Assembly (NCBI GenBank): GCA_029258375.1
Contig: JARHZA010000001.1
Span: forward strand, 372,001-436,000
Direction: 5' to 3'
From: Eubacterium sp.
GTDB taxonomy: Bacteria; Bacillota; Clostridia; Oscillospirales; Acutalibacteraceae
Length of the DNA stretch: 64,000 nt
Each line of letters opens with the position of its first letter. The first letter of the stretch is position 1. This document shows positions 53,801 to 62,264 of this stretch, in pieces. Position numbers and translations under genes: made by a program. The notes under the pieces were generated by a model. It saw nothing but the letters and a program-made list of their open reading frames with translations. It made no database searches and was not told where the DNA came from.

Positions 53801-54740
53801 ATCAAAATTAACAAATTCTTATATTGTAATACCAATTGCAGTTCTGTGTTGCTTTTTATGGGGGTCAGCATTCCCGTTGGTAAAAGTAGGGTATAAAATG
53901 TTTAACATTGCCCCTAACGATTATTTTTCACAAATTGTTTTTGGTGGTATGCGCTTTGTTATTTCTGGATTTTTAGTTATACTTGCAGGTTCTGTGGCTC
54001 AAAAAAGTTTTTTAAAGCCTAAAAACAAAGTAACTGTTAGATATTGTCTTATACTTGCATTTATACAGACAGCCATTCAACATGCGTTATTTTATGTAGG
54101 TATTGCTCATGTAAGTGGCGTAAAATCAAGCGTGCTTGTTTCGCTAAATGTTTTTTGCGTGTTATTAGTTTCAACACTAATATTTAGATTAGAAAAGTTA
54201 AATTCTCAAAAAATAATAGGCACAATTTTAGGCTTTTTAGGTGTAGTGTTAATTAACTTTGGTCCAGGTGGATTTGGACAAGGTTTTACACTTGAGGGCG
54301 AAGGAGTAATTCTTTTGTCAGATATTGCCTATGCATTTTCAAACGTTCTTATTAAAAAATATTCTAAAGAAGAAAACACAGTAACACTTTCTGGTTATCA
54401 GTTTTTTGCAGGCGGAATAATAATGATTCTTTTTGGATTTTTAGCAGGGGGAAGAGTAATAAACACAAGTGGTTTTGGTGGTATTTTTATACTTGTGTAT
54501 CTTGGCTTTGTTTCAGCAGTTTCCTATACAGTTTGGGGAATATTGCTTAAACATAACCCTGTTTCAAAAGTTTCTGTTATTGGCTTTATGATTCCGGTAT
54601 TTGGTGTTCTTTTGTCAGCACTTATTCTTGGCGAAACAAAAGAGGCATTTAATATTAAAAGCCTTATATCACTAATTTTAGTATCTATTGGTATTTACAT
54701 AGTTAATGCAAATTTTAAAAGAAAAAATAAAGTGGCTTAA
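53793..54740 (+). CDS. EamA/DMT family permease, copy 2
   Basis: 315 residues. It is about two thirds identical to copy 1 over its entire length (for example CCFLWGSAFP, SGVKSSVLVSLNVF, GEGVILLSDIAYAFSNVLIK, SKVSVIGFM), so the pair arose by tandem duplication. Its start lies inside the end of copy 1, so translation is coupled. The stop codon (54738-54740) is part of the terminator stem. The two copies could form a heterodimer, as some DMT pairs do; this is not shown. Confidence 0.87.
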   Translation: MSKSKLTNSYIVIPIAVLCCFLWGSAFPLVKVGYKMFNIAPNDYFSQIVFGGMRFVISGFLVILAGSVAQKSFLKPKNKVTVRYCLILAFIQTAIQHALFYVGIAHVSGVKSSVLVSLNVFCVLLVSTLIFRLEKLNSQKIIGTILGFLGVVLINFGPGGFGQGFTLEGEGVILLSDIAYAFSNVLIKKYSKEENTVTLSGYQFFAGGIIMILFGFLAGGRVINTSGFGGIFILVYLGFVSAVSYTVWGILLKHNPVSKVSVIGFMIPVFGVLLSALILGETKEAFNIKSLISLILVSIGIYIVNANFKRKNKVA

Positions 54741-54767
54741 ACTTTTGTTTAAGCCACTTTTGTTTTT
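54729..54767. terminator. Convergent terminator containing the EamA copy 2 stop codon
   Basis: Stem AAAGTGGCTTAAAC/GTTTAAGCCACTTT (14 bp), loop TTTT, followed by TGTTTTTT. The TAA stop of the upstream gene lies in the 5' arm. It also ends the convergent MATE gene. Confidence 0.85.
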
Positions 54768-56101
54768 TGATTCTTTTTAAAACAATTATTGTATATAAGA
54801 TAAGCAATTACTGCAGTAATAATTTCTGTTAACCAAAATGAATTCCAAACACCCTCTGCACCAAATAATTTACTAAACACAAATGCAAGTGGAATAATCA
54901 AAATAGTAAATCTTAGTAAAGATATTATTAGAGACGGAACACCCATTCCAAGCCCCTCTAAAGCACCACAAGATGCTATTGAAATAGCAGATGGAATAAA
55001 TCCAATACAAATTATCATAAGTGCCTTAGTGCCAACAGCGATTGTTTCGCTGTCTGTTGAAAAAAGTGAAACTAATTTATTAGGTGCAAACACACAAAGA
55101 AGAGTGCCGATTGTCATTATTATTACAGTTAAAAGAAGTGTTGTTCTGTAAATCTTTTTAACTCTTTTAAATTCTCCAGCACCATAATTGTAACCAACTA
55201 ATGGTCTAATACCTTGAATAATTCCGTTTGCAGGCAAGTATACAAACGTTTGAAGTTTGTAGTATATTCCAAGCACATTAACATAAATTTGTGAATATGC
55301 AGCAAGGATTGCATTAAGAGTTGAAACTAAAAGGGAAGGCAGCGCCATATTAAGCGTTGCAGGTATACCAATAGAATAAAGGTTCTGTATTATGCCTTTT
55401 TTTGATAGTTTTAAATACTTAGGCGAAATTTTAATGTTAATAGGTTTAACAAAATAAATAACTATGTATAAAATAAATACAATCGATTGACCTATTCCAG
55501 TTGCAAGTGCAGCACCTTCTATTCCCATAGGTTTTAAGCCACATAGTCCAAAAATAAAAATAGGGTCTAAAATAATGTTTGTAATACAGCCGGCAACTAA
55601 AATCATCATACTTGTTTTCATTCTTCCAACTGCTTGAAATATTTTTTCAAATCCTATGCCCAAATTTACAGGTATTGCAAACATAAATGCAATATTAGAA
55701 TATTTTATACCAAGTTTTATAACCTCACTGTTTTCGGTAAAAAGTCCTAAAAACCAAGGCATAATTAGAATAGAAATAATAGTTAAAATGAAACCGTGAA
55801 TAATACTTAAAAGAACACCAAAAGTTGTTGCAGTATTAGCATCTTTTGTTTTTTCTTGTCCAAGTAATATTGCGACACTTGCACTTATTCCAACTCCAAA
55901 ACCAACGGCAATAGATGTTATTAGGTTTTGAATAGGAAAAACAAGTGATAGCGATGTCATTGCGTTTTCGCTTATTTTTGCTACAAAAAAAGTGTCTACA
56001 ATGTTGTAAAGAGAGTTCACAAGCATAGATATAACGTTTGGAATAGACATTGTTAAAACAAGTTTCCAAATATTTTGCTTTTTCATAAATGTTTGCTCCA
56101 T
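54749..56101 (-). CDS. MATE family efflux transporter
   Basis: 450 residues, twelve TM helices. Family markers: SIPNVISMLVNSLYNIVDTFFV, GFGVGISASVAILLGQ and, in the second half, LPANGIIQGIRPLVGYNYGA. It expels cationic or amphiphilic compounds in exchange for Na+ or H+. ATG 56101 is used because GAGGAGG lies 6 nt upstream; a TTG at 56116 covers that site. The leader (56102-56297) contains a terminator and a competing stem, so expression is probably controlled by attenuation. Confidence 0.88.
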   Translation of the reverse strand: MEQTFMKKQNIWKLVLTMSIPNVISMLVNSLYNIVDTFFVAKISENAMTSLSLVFPIQNLITSIAVGFGVGISASVAILLGQEKTKDANTATTFGVLLSIIHGFILTIISILIMPWFLGLFTENSEVIKLGIKYSNIAFMFAIPVNLGIGFEKIFQAVGRMKTSMMILVAGCITNIILDPIFIFGLCGLKPMGIEGAALATGIGQSIVFILYIVIYFVKPINIKISPKYLKLSKKGIIQNLYSIGIPATLNMALPSLLVSTLNAILAAYSQIYVNVLGIYYKLQTFVYLPANGIIQGIRPLVGYNYGAGEFKRVKKIYRTTLLLTVIIMTIGTLLCVFAPNKLVSLFSTDSETIAVGTKALMIICIGFIPSAISIASCGALEGLGMGVPSLIISLLRFTILIIPLAFVFSKLFGAEGVWNSFWLTEIITAVIAYLIYNNCFKKNQKTKVA

Positions 56102-56130
56102 TAAATTCCTCCTCAATATAAATTAACATA

Positions 56131-56168
56131 AAAAAACCACACAACTTTCTATTTAGAAAATTGTGTGG
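56131..56168 (-). terminator. Leader terminator upstream of the MATE gene
   Basis: On the minus strand CCACACAA-T-TTTCT pairs with AGAAA-G-TTGTGTGG around a loop of four (one internal mismatch), followed by TTTTTTTATG. It lies 30-67 nt before the MATE start, so it would stop transcription before the gene. Confidence 0.8.
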
Positions 56169-56196
56169 CGAAAATATGATATAAAATCTGAAAAAA

Positions 56197-56214
56197 TCCA
56201 CACCCGTAAGGGTT
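56197..56214 (-). promoter_or_regulatory. Putative antiterminator partner in the MATE leader
   Basis: The minus-strand leader has CCCTTACGGGTGTGGA. GTGTGG (56203-56198) can pair with CCACAC in the 5' arm of the downstream terminator, and CCC-TTAC-GGG can form a small hairpin that blocks this. The switch would be triggered by ribosome stalling or a ligand; which one is unknown. The leader frame beginning at 56270 may encode a short peptide. Confidence 0.45.
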
Positions 56215-56297
56215 TTATTATTAACTTCAATACGATTTGTTAGACTAACACAAAAAAGAATAAAAGTCAATAAATTTAATAAATTAAGTTATTGAAT

Positions 56298-56975
56298 TTA
56301 TTTTAACTGAATTACATTTTGGAAAACAGCAGTCATTTTTTTGCTAATATCAAGATCTGTGTGAAGAGATCCAAAATACCAGTGATAGTAGTCTGCGTCT
56401 TTTGTAAGTTCTTGTAAATATGTGTTAAGAGGAGAAAGGTAAACAGTTTGATTTGTGTGAAGTCTAAGAAAGTCTTTAGCAATTGCTGGTGCTTCGTAAG
56501 ATAAAATATAGTTTACTGTGTAGTTTGCATCAGCAAAATTATCGCTTGCATTTTTTAAATCTTCTTCACTTGGCATTTCTTCTTTCCACCAAGAAACACC
56601 CTCAACTCTCATATAGCGGTCTTCACTTTCGCCACCACCCATAACAAAAAAGGTTTTATCTTCAATAGTGAAAATTTCACCACGCATAAGATGATAAATG
56701 TTTTTTGCTATTTTATGGGTGTTTCCACCTTTCCATCTATATGGTGTGTACGAATTAAGAATATCAAAATTCTCGTGTGCACCGTCAAGAAAACAGATTG
56801 TAAATTTCTTGCTTTTTAATAATTCAAGATTTTTACGTTCTTTTGGATCATTAGGATCCCATAAGAACCCAAAATCGCCACATATAATAAGAGTATCTTT
56901 TTCGCCAAGTTTTTTAATCTTTGGATTTTTTAAAAAAGATATATCACCGTGTGTGTCGCCAGTTATATAAACCAT
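56298..56975 (-). CDS. Calcineurin-like metallophosphoesterase
   Basis: 225 residues from ATG 56975, with AGGTGA 5 nt upstream. Motifs: VYITGDTHGDISF, ICGDFGFLWDP, LDGAHENFD and GGGESEDRYM. These supply the two-metal site of the fold. The substrate is unknown; such enzymes include protein phosphatases and nucleotide phosphoesterases. It is separate from the MATE gene by the leader. Confidence 0.82.
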   Translation of the reverse strand: MVYITGDTHGDISFLKNPKIKKLGEKDTLIICGDFGFLWDPNDPKERKNLELLKSKKFTICFLDGAHENFDILNSYTPYRWKGGNTHKIAKNIYHLMRGEIFTIEDKTFFVMGGGESEDRYMRVEGVSWWKEEMPSEEDLKNASDNFADANYTVNYILSYEAPAIAKDFLRLHTNQTVYLSPLNTYLQELTKDADYYHWYFGSLHTDLDISKKMTAVFQNVIQLK

Positions 56976-57073
56976 AATATTCACCTAAAATTCATAAATT
57001 TATACTTTTAAATAAGTTATAAAAATGTTAAACTGTTAATATAATATATTTTATTCTAAAAGGTGTCAAGTAT

Positions 57074-58435
57074 ATGAAAAAGATGATTTCTTTGCTTTTG
57101 TCAATAATTATGACTTTAGCAATTTTTTTAAGCACTTTTAGTGCACAAGCAGCAGTTTTTCAACCTGATGTTGAATTGTATTCAAAGGCATATATGCTTA
57201 TAAATCTTGATGATAATTCATTTCCAGTTGTTGCTCAAAAAAATGTAGATGAAAAATTATATCCAGCATCACTTACTAAAATAGTTACTGCAATGGTAAC
57301 ATTAAATAACGTTAGTGATTTATCCACAACAACAACTGTAACTCAAGGGGCAATAGATGTTTTGCGTGGTTCTGGTGCTCAAATTGCACAACTTAAAGTT
57401 GGCGATTCTGTAACTATCGAACAACTTTTATATTTAACACTTGTTCATTCAGCTTGTGATGCAACAGAGGTTCTTGCAGAATATATTGGTGGAACAAGAG
57501 AAAAGTTCGTTGAAATGATGAACGACTATGTTGATTCACTTGGTTGTGAAAACACACACTTTACAAATCCAGATGGACTTCACGATGCTGACCACTATAC
57601 AACCGTTTCAGATATGGCAAAAATTTCATTAGATGCTGTTAAAAATGAAACATTTATGAAGATTTCCACAACTGTTGAATATAAATATGGAAAAACTAAT
57701 TTTTTCCATACAAACTTAATGCTTCGTCCTAATTATGTTTCATATTACTATAAATATGCAGAAGGTATAAAAACAGGCTCAACAAGTGAAGCAGGTTATT
57801 GCGTAGTTACAAAGGCAAGTAAAGATGGATACAATTATCTTGCAATAGTTATGGGTGCTCCAGTTATAGATTATAACAAGGACGGATATAAAGAAAAATG
57901 TTCATTTATCGATGCTGCATCTCTTTTTAGATGGGCATTTAATAGTTTAAAATATTCAACACTTCTTGAATCAAATGAAGTAGTTGATGAAGTTTCAGTT
58001 AAAAGTGGTAAAGATTCAGATGTTGTTCAGCTTGTTGCAAAAGGAGATGTAACAACGATTGTGCCATCAAGTCTTGATAAATCAACAATTATTATTGAAA
58101 CAATAGACAAGCCTGAATACGTTTCGGCGCCTATTAAAAAAGGCGATTTTGTTTGCAAGGCAAATATTAAGTATGCAGACCAAATCGTTGCAACTGTTGA
58201 TTTAGTAGCCGCAAACGATGTTGAATTATCAACATTCCTTAAAATTGTTAATGCTATTAAATCATTTTTCTCACTTCTTGTTGTAAAAATCATACTTGCT
58301 GTTGCTTTGATTTTAGGTGCTGTTTATGTTGCACTTCTTATAAACAATGTTAATAAAAAGAAAAAGCAAAAACAAGAAGAACTCGATGGTGAAAATGGTA
58401 GAGATAATGATGATTTACCACCAAGAAGACGATAA
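57074..58435 (+). CDS. Serine-type D-Ala-D-Ala carboxypeptidase (PBP5/DacF-like, peptidase S11)
   Basis: 453 residues. An N-terminal signal peptide (about 1-27) and a C-terminal TM anchor (about 402-426) with a charged tail place it on the outer face of the membrane. S11 motifs: Ser66-x-x-Lys69 (YPASLTK), KTG (Lys233-Thr234-Gly235 in GIKTGSTSEAGYC). The second motif, normally Ser-x-Asn, reads Ser126-Ala-Cys128 (HSACDA). The PBP5 C-terminal domain follows. It trims the terminal D-Ala of peptidoglycan stem peptides. AAAGGTG precedes ATG 57074. Confidence 0.88.
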   Translation: MKKMISLLLSIIMTLAIFLSTFSAQAAVFQPDVELYSKAYMLINLDDNSFPVVAQKNVDEKLYPASLTKIVTAMVTLNNVSDLSTTTTVTQGAIDVLRGSGAQIAQLKVGDSVTIEQLLYLTLVHSACDATEVLAEYIGGTREKFVEMMNDYVDSLGCENTHFTNPDGLHDADHYTTVSDMAKISLDAVKNETFMKISTTVEYKYGKTNFFHTNLMLRPNYVSYYYKYAEGIKTGSTSEAGYCVVTKASKDGYNYLAIVMGAPVIDYNKDGYKEKCSFIDAASLFRWAFNSLKYSTLLESNEVVDEVSVKSGKDSDVVQLVAKGDVTTIVPSSLDKSTIIIETIDKPEYVSAPIKKGDFVCKANIKYADQIVATVDLVAANDVELSTFLKIVNAIKSFFSLLVVKIILAVALILGAVYVALLINNVNKKKKQKQEELDGENGRDNDDLPPRRR

Positions 58436-58460
58436 ATTATAAATTTAATAAAAAAATAAA

Positions 58461-58490
58461 AACCTATGCCTCTTGCATAGGTTTTTTTAT
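58461..58490. terminator. Terminator between the carboxypeptidase and XRE genes
   Basis: Stem AACCTATGC/GCATAGGTT, loop CTCTT, followed by TTTTTAT; flanking A-runs allow both directions. Confidence 0.8.
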
Positions 58491-58497
58491 ATGTATA

Positions 58498-58752
58498 CTA
58501 AATAATATCTTTAAAGTTGCTTAGCAGATCATCTGCACTTATATTTAAACAAAAACAAAAGCACGCAAGTTCATAGTCTGTTACTTGACGTTGATTTTTT
58601 TCAATTTTGCTAATCATTTGTTGGTCAATGTTAATGTTCATTGTTTGCATTTTTGCTGCTAAATCAGTTTGTGATAAAGCTTTGCTTTTTCTTATTTCAC
58701 ATAATTTTTTGCCAATAATATTTTTATTTCCACCAAATGTTATTTGTTTCAT
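58498..58752 (-). CDS. XRE family HTH regulator (84 aa)
   Basis: 84 residues from ATG 58752, with AGGTGAT upstream. The Cro/CI-type helix-turn-helix is complete: LCEIRKSKALSQTDLAAKM for helices 1-3 with MISKIEKNQR. No further domain. An inverted TGTAACGTA/TACGTTACA pair and a further TAACGTA sit upstream over its promoter, so it probably represses itself. Regulated targets are not evident. Confidence 0.85.
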   Translation of the reverse strand: MKQITFGGNKNIIGKKLCEIRKSKALSQTDLAAKMQTMNINIDQQMISKIEKNQRQVTDYELACFCFCLNISADDLLSNFKDII

Positions 58753-58773
58753 AATTATCACCTAATACTTTAA

Positions 58774-58828
58774 TGTAACGTATTGACGATATCATATAAA
58801 ATGAATATAATTACGTTACAATAACGTA
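58774..58828 (-). promoter_or_regulatory. TAACGTA operator half-sites upstream of the XRE gene
   Basis: TGTAACGTA (58774-58782) and TACGTTACA (58812-58820) form an inverted pair, and TAACGTA follows at 58822. They cover the likely minus-strand promoter (TTGTAA near 58821). This is the arrangement expected of an autoregulated XRE repressor. Confidence 0.5.
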
Positions 58829-58933
58829 TAATGCTATTTGATATTGAACTTATTTAATGAATTTTGTTTTTAAGAATAATAATTTTCTTTAGGGTAAAAA
58901 TAGTTTTGTTAGTTTTAATAAATTATACAGTGG

Positions 58934-58962
58934 TTGACTGAATGCCGAAAATTGTGTATAAT
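58934..58962 (+). promoter_or_regulatory. Promoter of the 58992 XRE gene
   Basis: TTGACT (58934-58939) and TATAAT (58957-58962), spacer 17 bp. The inverted repeat CGAAAATT/AATTGTCG (58946-58953 and 58960-58967) straddles the -10, a likely operator. A TTG start at 58962 overlaps the -10 and is therefore not used. Confidence 0.75.
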
Positions 58963-58991
58963 TGTCGAAGAAAGTCGAAAGAAGTAGAAAA

Positions 58992-59375
58992 ATGGCAAAA
59001 CAAATTAGAGAAAAATCACAACTTGCTATAAAATTAAAAAATCTTAGAAAAGATAAAGGTGTAACTTCCGAGGAAGTAGCAAGTGCAATAGGTGTTAAAA
59101 GTTCAACTTACAGAAGATACGAGATAGATACCAACCCTAAAAAAGAAACTTATCTATCGCTTGCTAAATACTTTGGAGTTACTGTAGATTATCTTATGGG
59201 TGTAAATAGTGATGTTTTAAAACTTGAAAGTGAATCGACTTATAACCAGAATGAAGATGAATTAGGAAAGTTATCAGAAATTGAAGTTATGTTTATAAAA
59301 AAACTACGAAGCATTAGTGGTGAAGATTTACTTGATGTTTCTGAATATTTGCATAATAAAAAGAATATTAAATAA
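58992..59375 (+). CDS. XRE family HTH regulator (127 aa)
   Basis: 127 residues from ATG 58992. The HTH is LKNLRKDKGVTSEEVASAIGVKSSTYRRYE; the linker (SLAKYFGVTVDYLMGVN) is typical of the SinR/Xre group, and the C-terminal 40 residues (ESTYNQNEDELG, then EVMFIKKLRSISGEDLLDVSEYL) may form a coiled interaction helix. A weak GAAAGAAG is the only ribosome binding site. Its own promoter overlaps a palindrome, so autoregulation is likely. Confidence 0.83.
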   Translation: MAKQIREKSQLAIKLKNLRKDKGVTSEEVASAIGVKSSTYRRYEIDTNPKKETYLSLAKYFGVTVDYLMGVNSDVLKLESESTYNQNEDELGKLSEIEVMFIKKLRSISGEDLLDVSEYLHNKKNIK

Positions 59376-59381
59376 AAAATT

Positions 59382-59415
59382 AAAGCAGATGTTGTAATTA
59401 CATCTGCTTTTTTGT
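59382..59415. terminator. Convergent terminator between the XRE and tatD genes
   Basis: Stem AAAGCAGATGT/ACATCTGCTTT, loop TGTAATT, followed by TTTTTGTTATTT. Confidence 0.85.
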
Positions 59416-60185
59416 TATTTATTTAATTTGTAAAGACACTTTGCATTTTCATTTGTAATATTTAAAACTTCTTGTGCGTCTAAACCTATTGTTTCGCCAA
59501 TTTTTTCTGCAATAAAAGGAATGTATGAAGAATCATTTCTTTTGCCTCTATGTGGCTCTGGTGCAAGATATGGGCAATCTGTTTCAAGAACTAATCTATC
59601 AATTGGAATTTCTTTTACAACTTCAAGACTTTTTCTTGCGTTTTTAAAAGTTGCTACACCATTTAAGCCTATATACATTCCAAGTTTAATAATTTCTTTT
59701 GCCATTTCTTTTGAACCAGAAAAACAGTGAACAACTCCGCTTGGTTTAGTTGATTTTAAAATATCAAGCGTGTCGCCGTGTGCATCCCTATCGTGAACAA
59801 TAACAGGCAAATCAAGTTTTTTTGCAAGTTCAATTTGCTTTATAAAGTATTCTTTTTGAAAATCCTTGCTGCTGCTCATCCAGTAGTAGTCAAGACCGAT
59901 TTCGCCTATTGCAACGCACTTTTCATTTTTTGCAAATTCTTCAATCTTATCAATATCAGAATTTGATACACCATCTAAGTTTTCTGGGTGAAAACCGGCA
60001 GCATAGTACATAAATTCATATTTATCTGCAAGTTCTTTATTAAATTTTGTAGATTCTAAATCACAACCACAACTAACAACAAAAGATACGCCCTGACCTT
60101 GAAGACCATTTAAAAGAGCATCTCGGTCAGGGTTAAATTTTTCGTCATCATAATGGCTGTGAGTATCAAAAATATTATTATACAT
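59415..60185 (-). CDS. tatD: TatD family metal-dependent DNase
   Basis: 256 residues from ATG 60185; the GTG at 60194 overlaps the AAAGG ribosome binding site. Metal site: FDTHSHYDDEKF, AIGEIGLDYYW, PVIVHDRDAHGDTLD, VVHCFSGSKEM, VLETDCPYLAPEPHRGKRN. TatD is a 3'-5' exonuclease with Mg2+ involved in DNA repair and RNA turnover. It starts 20 nt after metG, and the tatD-metG order is common in Firmicutes. Confidence 0.92.
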   Translation of the reverse strand: MYNNIFDTHSHYDDEKFNPDRDALLNGLQGQGVSFVVSCGCDLESTKFNKELADKYEFMYYAAGFHPENLDGVSNSDIDKIEEFAKNEKCVAIGEIGLDYYWMSSSKDFQKEYFIKQIELAKKLDLPVIVHDRDAHGDTLDILKSTKPSGVVHCFSGSKEMAKEIIKLGMYIGLNGVATFKNARKSLEVVKEIPIDRLVLETDCPYLAPEPHRGKRNDSSYIPFIAEKIGETIGLDAQEVLNITNENAKCLYKLNK

Positions 60186-60205
60186 TTGACTCACGCCTTT
60201 TTTTA

Positions 60206-62140
60206 TTATCTTAACATTGTGCCAGCATCAAGTCCATCAACAAAAAGAACTTTAACATCGCCGTCTGCTGTGTCGCCCGCAAGAATCATTCCGTAACTCA
60301 TTTCACCACAAAGTTTAGCAGGTTTAAGGTTTGCAACAATGATAACTGATTTGCCAATTAAATCTTCTGGCTTGTACCAAGGAGCAATGCCAGAAACAAT
60401 TTGTCTTGGAGTTGATGAACCGTCATTAACTTGAAGTTTAAGAAGTTTTTTAGCCTTTTTAATTGGTTCACATTCAATTATTTTTGCAACTCTTAATTCA
60501 ACTTTTTCAAAATCTTCAAACTTGATTTCAGCAAGTCCTTCAATTTCTACTTTTTCTTCTTCAACAGAAGCCTTTTGCTTTTCAGCAATTTCACTAAGCA
60601 TTTTTTCAGCATCAATTCTTTGGAAAAGAGGTTCTGCCTTATTTACTTTTGTGCCAGCTTTAAATCCACCAAATGAAGAAAGTGAATCATAATTTTTAAC
60701 ATCACAGTTGATTTGTGCAAAGATTTTTTCTGAAGTTGAAGGCATAAATGGAGAAAGAAGAACAGCAATAAATCTAATAGATTCAATAAGGTTATAAAGA
60801 ACTGTGTTAAGACGTTCTCTGTCTTCCTCATTTTTAGCAAGAGCCCAAGGCATAGTTTCATCAATATATTTGTTTGAACGTTTTGCAAGGTTAAGAACAC
60901 ATTCAATAGCATCTGCAACACGATATGTTTCAAAGCATTTTTCAACTTTTTTAACAGTATCAAGTGCAAATTGTGCAAGTTCGTCATCAACATCTGCTTT
61001 TGCAGTTGGAGCAGATATAACGCCGTCAAAATATTTGTTAGCCATAGCAACAGTTCTGTTAACAAGGTTACCAAAAGTGTTTGCAAGGTCACTGTTGAAA
61101 CGTTCAATAATTGTTTCGTATGTGATAGAACCGTCGTTTGCATAAGGCATTTCTGAAAGAAGATAATATCTTACTGCGTCTACGCCAAGAAGAGAAACGA
61201 GGTCATCAGCGTAAATAACGTTACCACGAGATTTGCTCATTTTATCCTCGCCGAATAAGAGCCAAGGGTGGCCAAATACTTGTTTTGGTAATGGTTCACC
61301 AAGTGCCATAAGCATAATTGGCCAGTAAATTGTGTGGAATCTTACAATATCTTTACCGATGATATGAACATCAGCAGGCCAATATTTTTTATATTGTTCT
61401 GAAGGATTTTCTGTGTCATATCCAAGAGCGGTAATGTAGTTAGAAAGTGCGTCTACCCAAACATAAACAACGTGCTTTTCATCAAATGAAACAGGAACGC
61501 CCCATTTAAAAGATGTACGAGAAACGCATAAATCTTGAAGACCTGGTTTTATGAAGTTGTTAAGCATTTCTTTTTTACGTGCTTCAGGGTAAATGAAGTC
61601 ATCGTGTGTTTCAATATAATCTTCAAGTTGCTTTTGATATTTTGAAAGTTTTAAGAAATAAGCTTCTTCTTTTGCAGGTTTTACTTCACGGCCACAGTCT
61701 GGGCACTTGCCATCTACAAGTTGACTTTCTGTCCAGAAAGATTCACAAGGTGTGCAGTACATACCCTCATATTCGCCCTTGTAAATATCGCCTTGGTCGT
61801 ATAACTTTTTAAATATTTTTTGAACTGTTTTTTCGTGGTAATCGTCAGTTGTTCTAATGAAATGATCGTAACTTGTGTTAAGTAAATCACAAATTTCACG
61901 AATTTCGCCACTAACTTTATCTACATACTCTTTTGGAGTGCAATTAGCATTTTCAGCGTATTCTTCAATTTTTTGACCGTGTTCATCAGTTCCGGTAAGG
62001 AAGAAAACATCATAGCCTTGCATTCGCTTGTAACGAGCAATTGCGTCTGTTAAAACAATTTCGTAACTGTTTCCAATATGAGGTTTTCTTGATGTGTAGG
62101 CAATGGCGGTTGTTATATAAAACTTTTCTTTTTCTGCCAT
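60206..62140 (-). CDS. metG: Methionyl-tRNA synthetase
   Basis: 644 residues, a full-length bacterial enzyme. Class I signature PHIGN (the HIGH motif) near residue 21, zinc cysteines CTPCESFWTE and CPDCGREV, KMSKSRGNV with the catalytic lysine, the anticodon-binding domain, and a C-terminal EMAP-type tRNA-binding domain (VELRVAKIIECEP, KLLKLQVNDGS, GRQIVSGIAPWY-like SRPRQIVSG). It charges tRNA(Met) with methionine using ATP. Leader 62141-62264 shows no T-box. Confidence 0.96.
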   Translation of the reverse strand: MAEKEKFYITTAIAYTSRKPHIGNSYEIVLTDAIARYKRMQGYDVFFLTGTDEHGQKIEEYAENANCTPKEYVDKVSGEIREICDLLNTSYDHFIRTTDDYHEKTVQKIFKKLYDQGDIYKGEYEGMYCTPCESFWTESQLVDGKCPDCGREVKPAKEEAYFLKLSKYQKQLEDYIETHDDFIYPEARKKEMLNNFIKPGLQDLCVSRTSFKWGVPVSFDEKHVVYVWVDALSNYITALGYDTENPSEQYKKYWPADVHIIGKDIVRFHTIYWPIMLMALGEPLPKQVFGHPWLLFGEDKMSKSRGNVIYADDLVSLLGVDAVRYYLLSEMPYANDGSITYETIIERFNSDLANTFGNLVNRTVAMANKYFDGVISAPTAKADVDDELAQFALDTVKKVEKCFETYRVADAIECVLNLAKRSNKYIDETMPWALAKNEEDRERLNTVLYNLIESIRFIAVLLSPFMPSTSEKIFAQINCDVKNYDSLSSFGGFKAGTKVNKAEPLFQRIDAEKMLSEIAEKQKASVEEEKVEIEGLAEIKFEDFEKVELRVAKIIECEPIKKAKKLLKLQVNDGSSTPRQIVSGIAPWYKPEDLIGKSVIIVANLKPAKLCGEMSYGMILAGDTADGDVKVLFVDGLDAGTMLR

Positions 62141-62264
62141 TTTTATTCCTCCCTTATATATTTTAATATCTTAATGTATTTATATATAGTTTAATTTTAT
62201 ATCATAATACAATAGTTATCCGTTAAAGACCATCTTTACTATTATAAACTAATTCATATTACTG

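Noticed and set aside
55836-56270. A 144-codon minus-strand frame overlapping the MATE gene start
   Set aside because: It is out of frame with the transporter; only its first 30 or so codons, in the leader, could be a leader peptide.
62141-62264. Possible T-box ahead of metG
   Set aside because: No T-box sequence (TGGNACCGCG) or specifier loop was found in the 124-nt leader.
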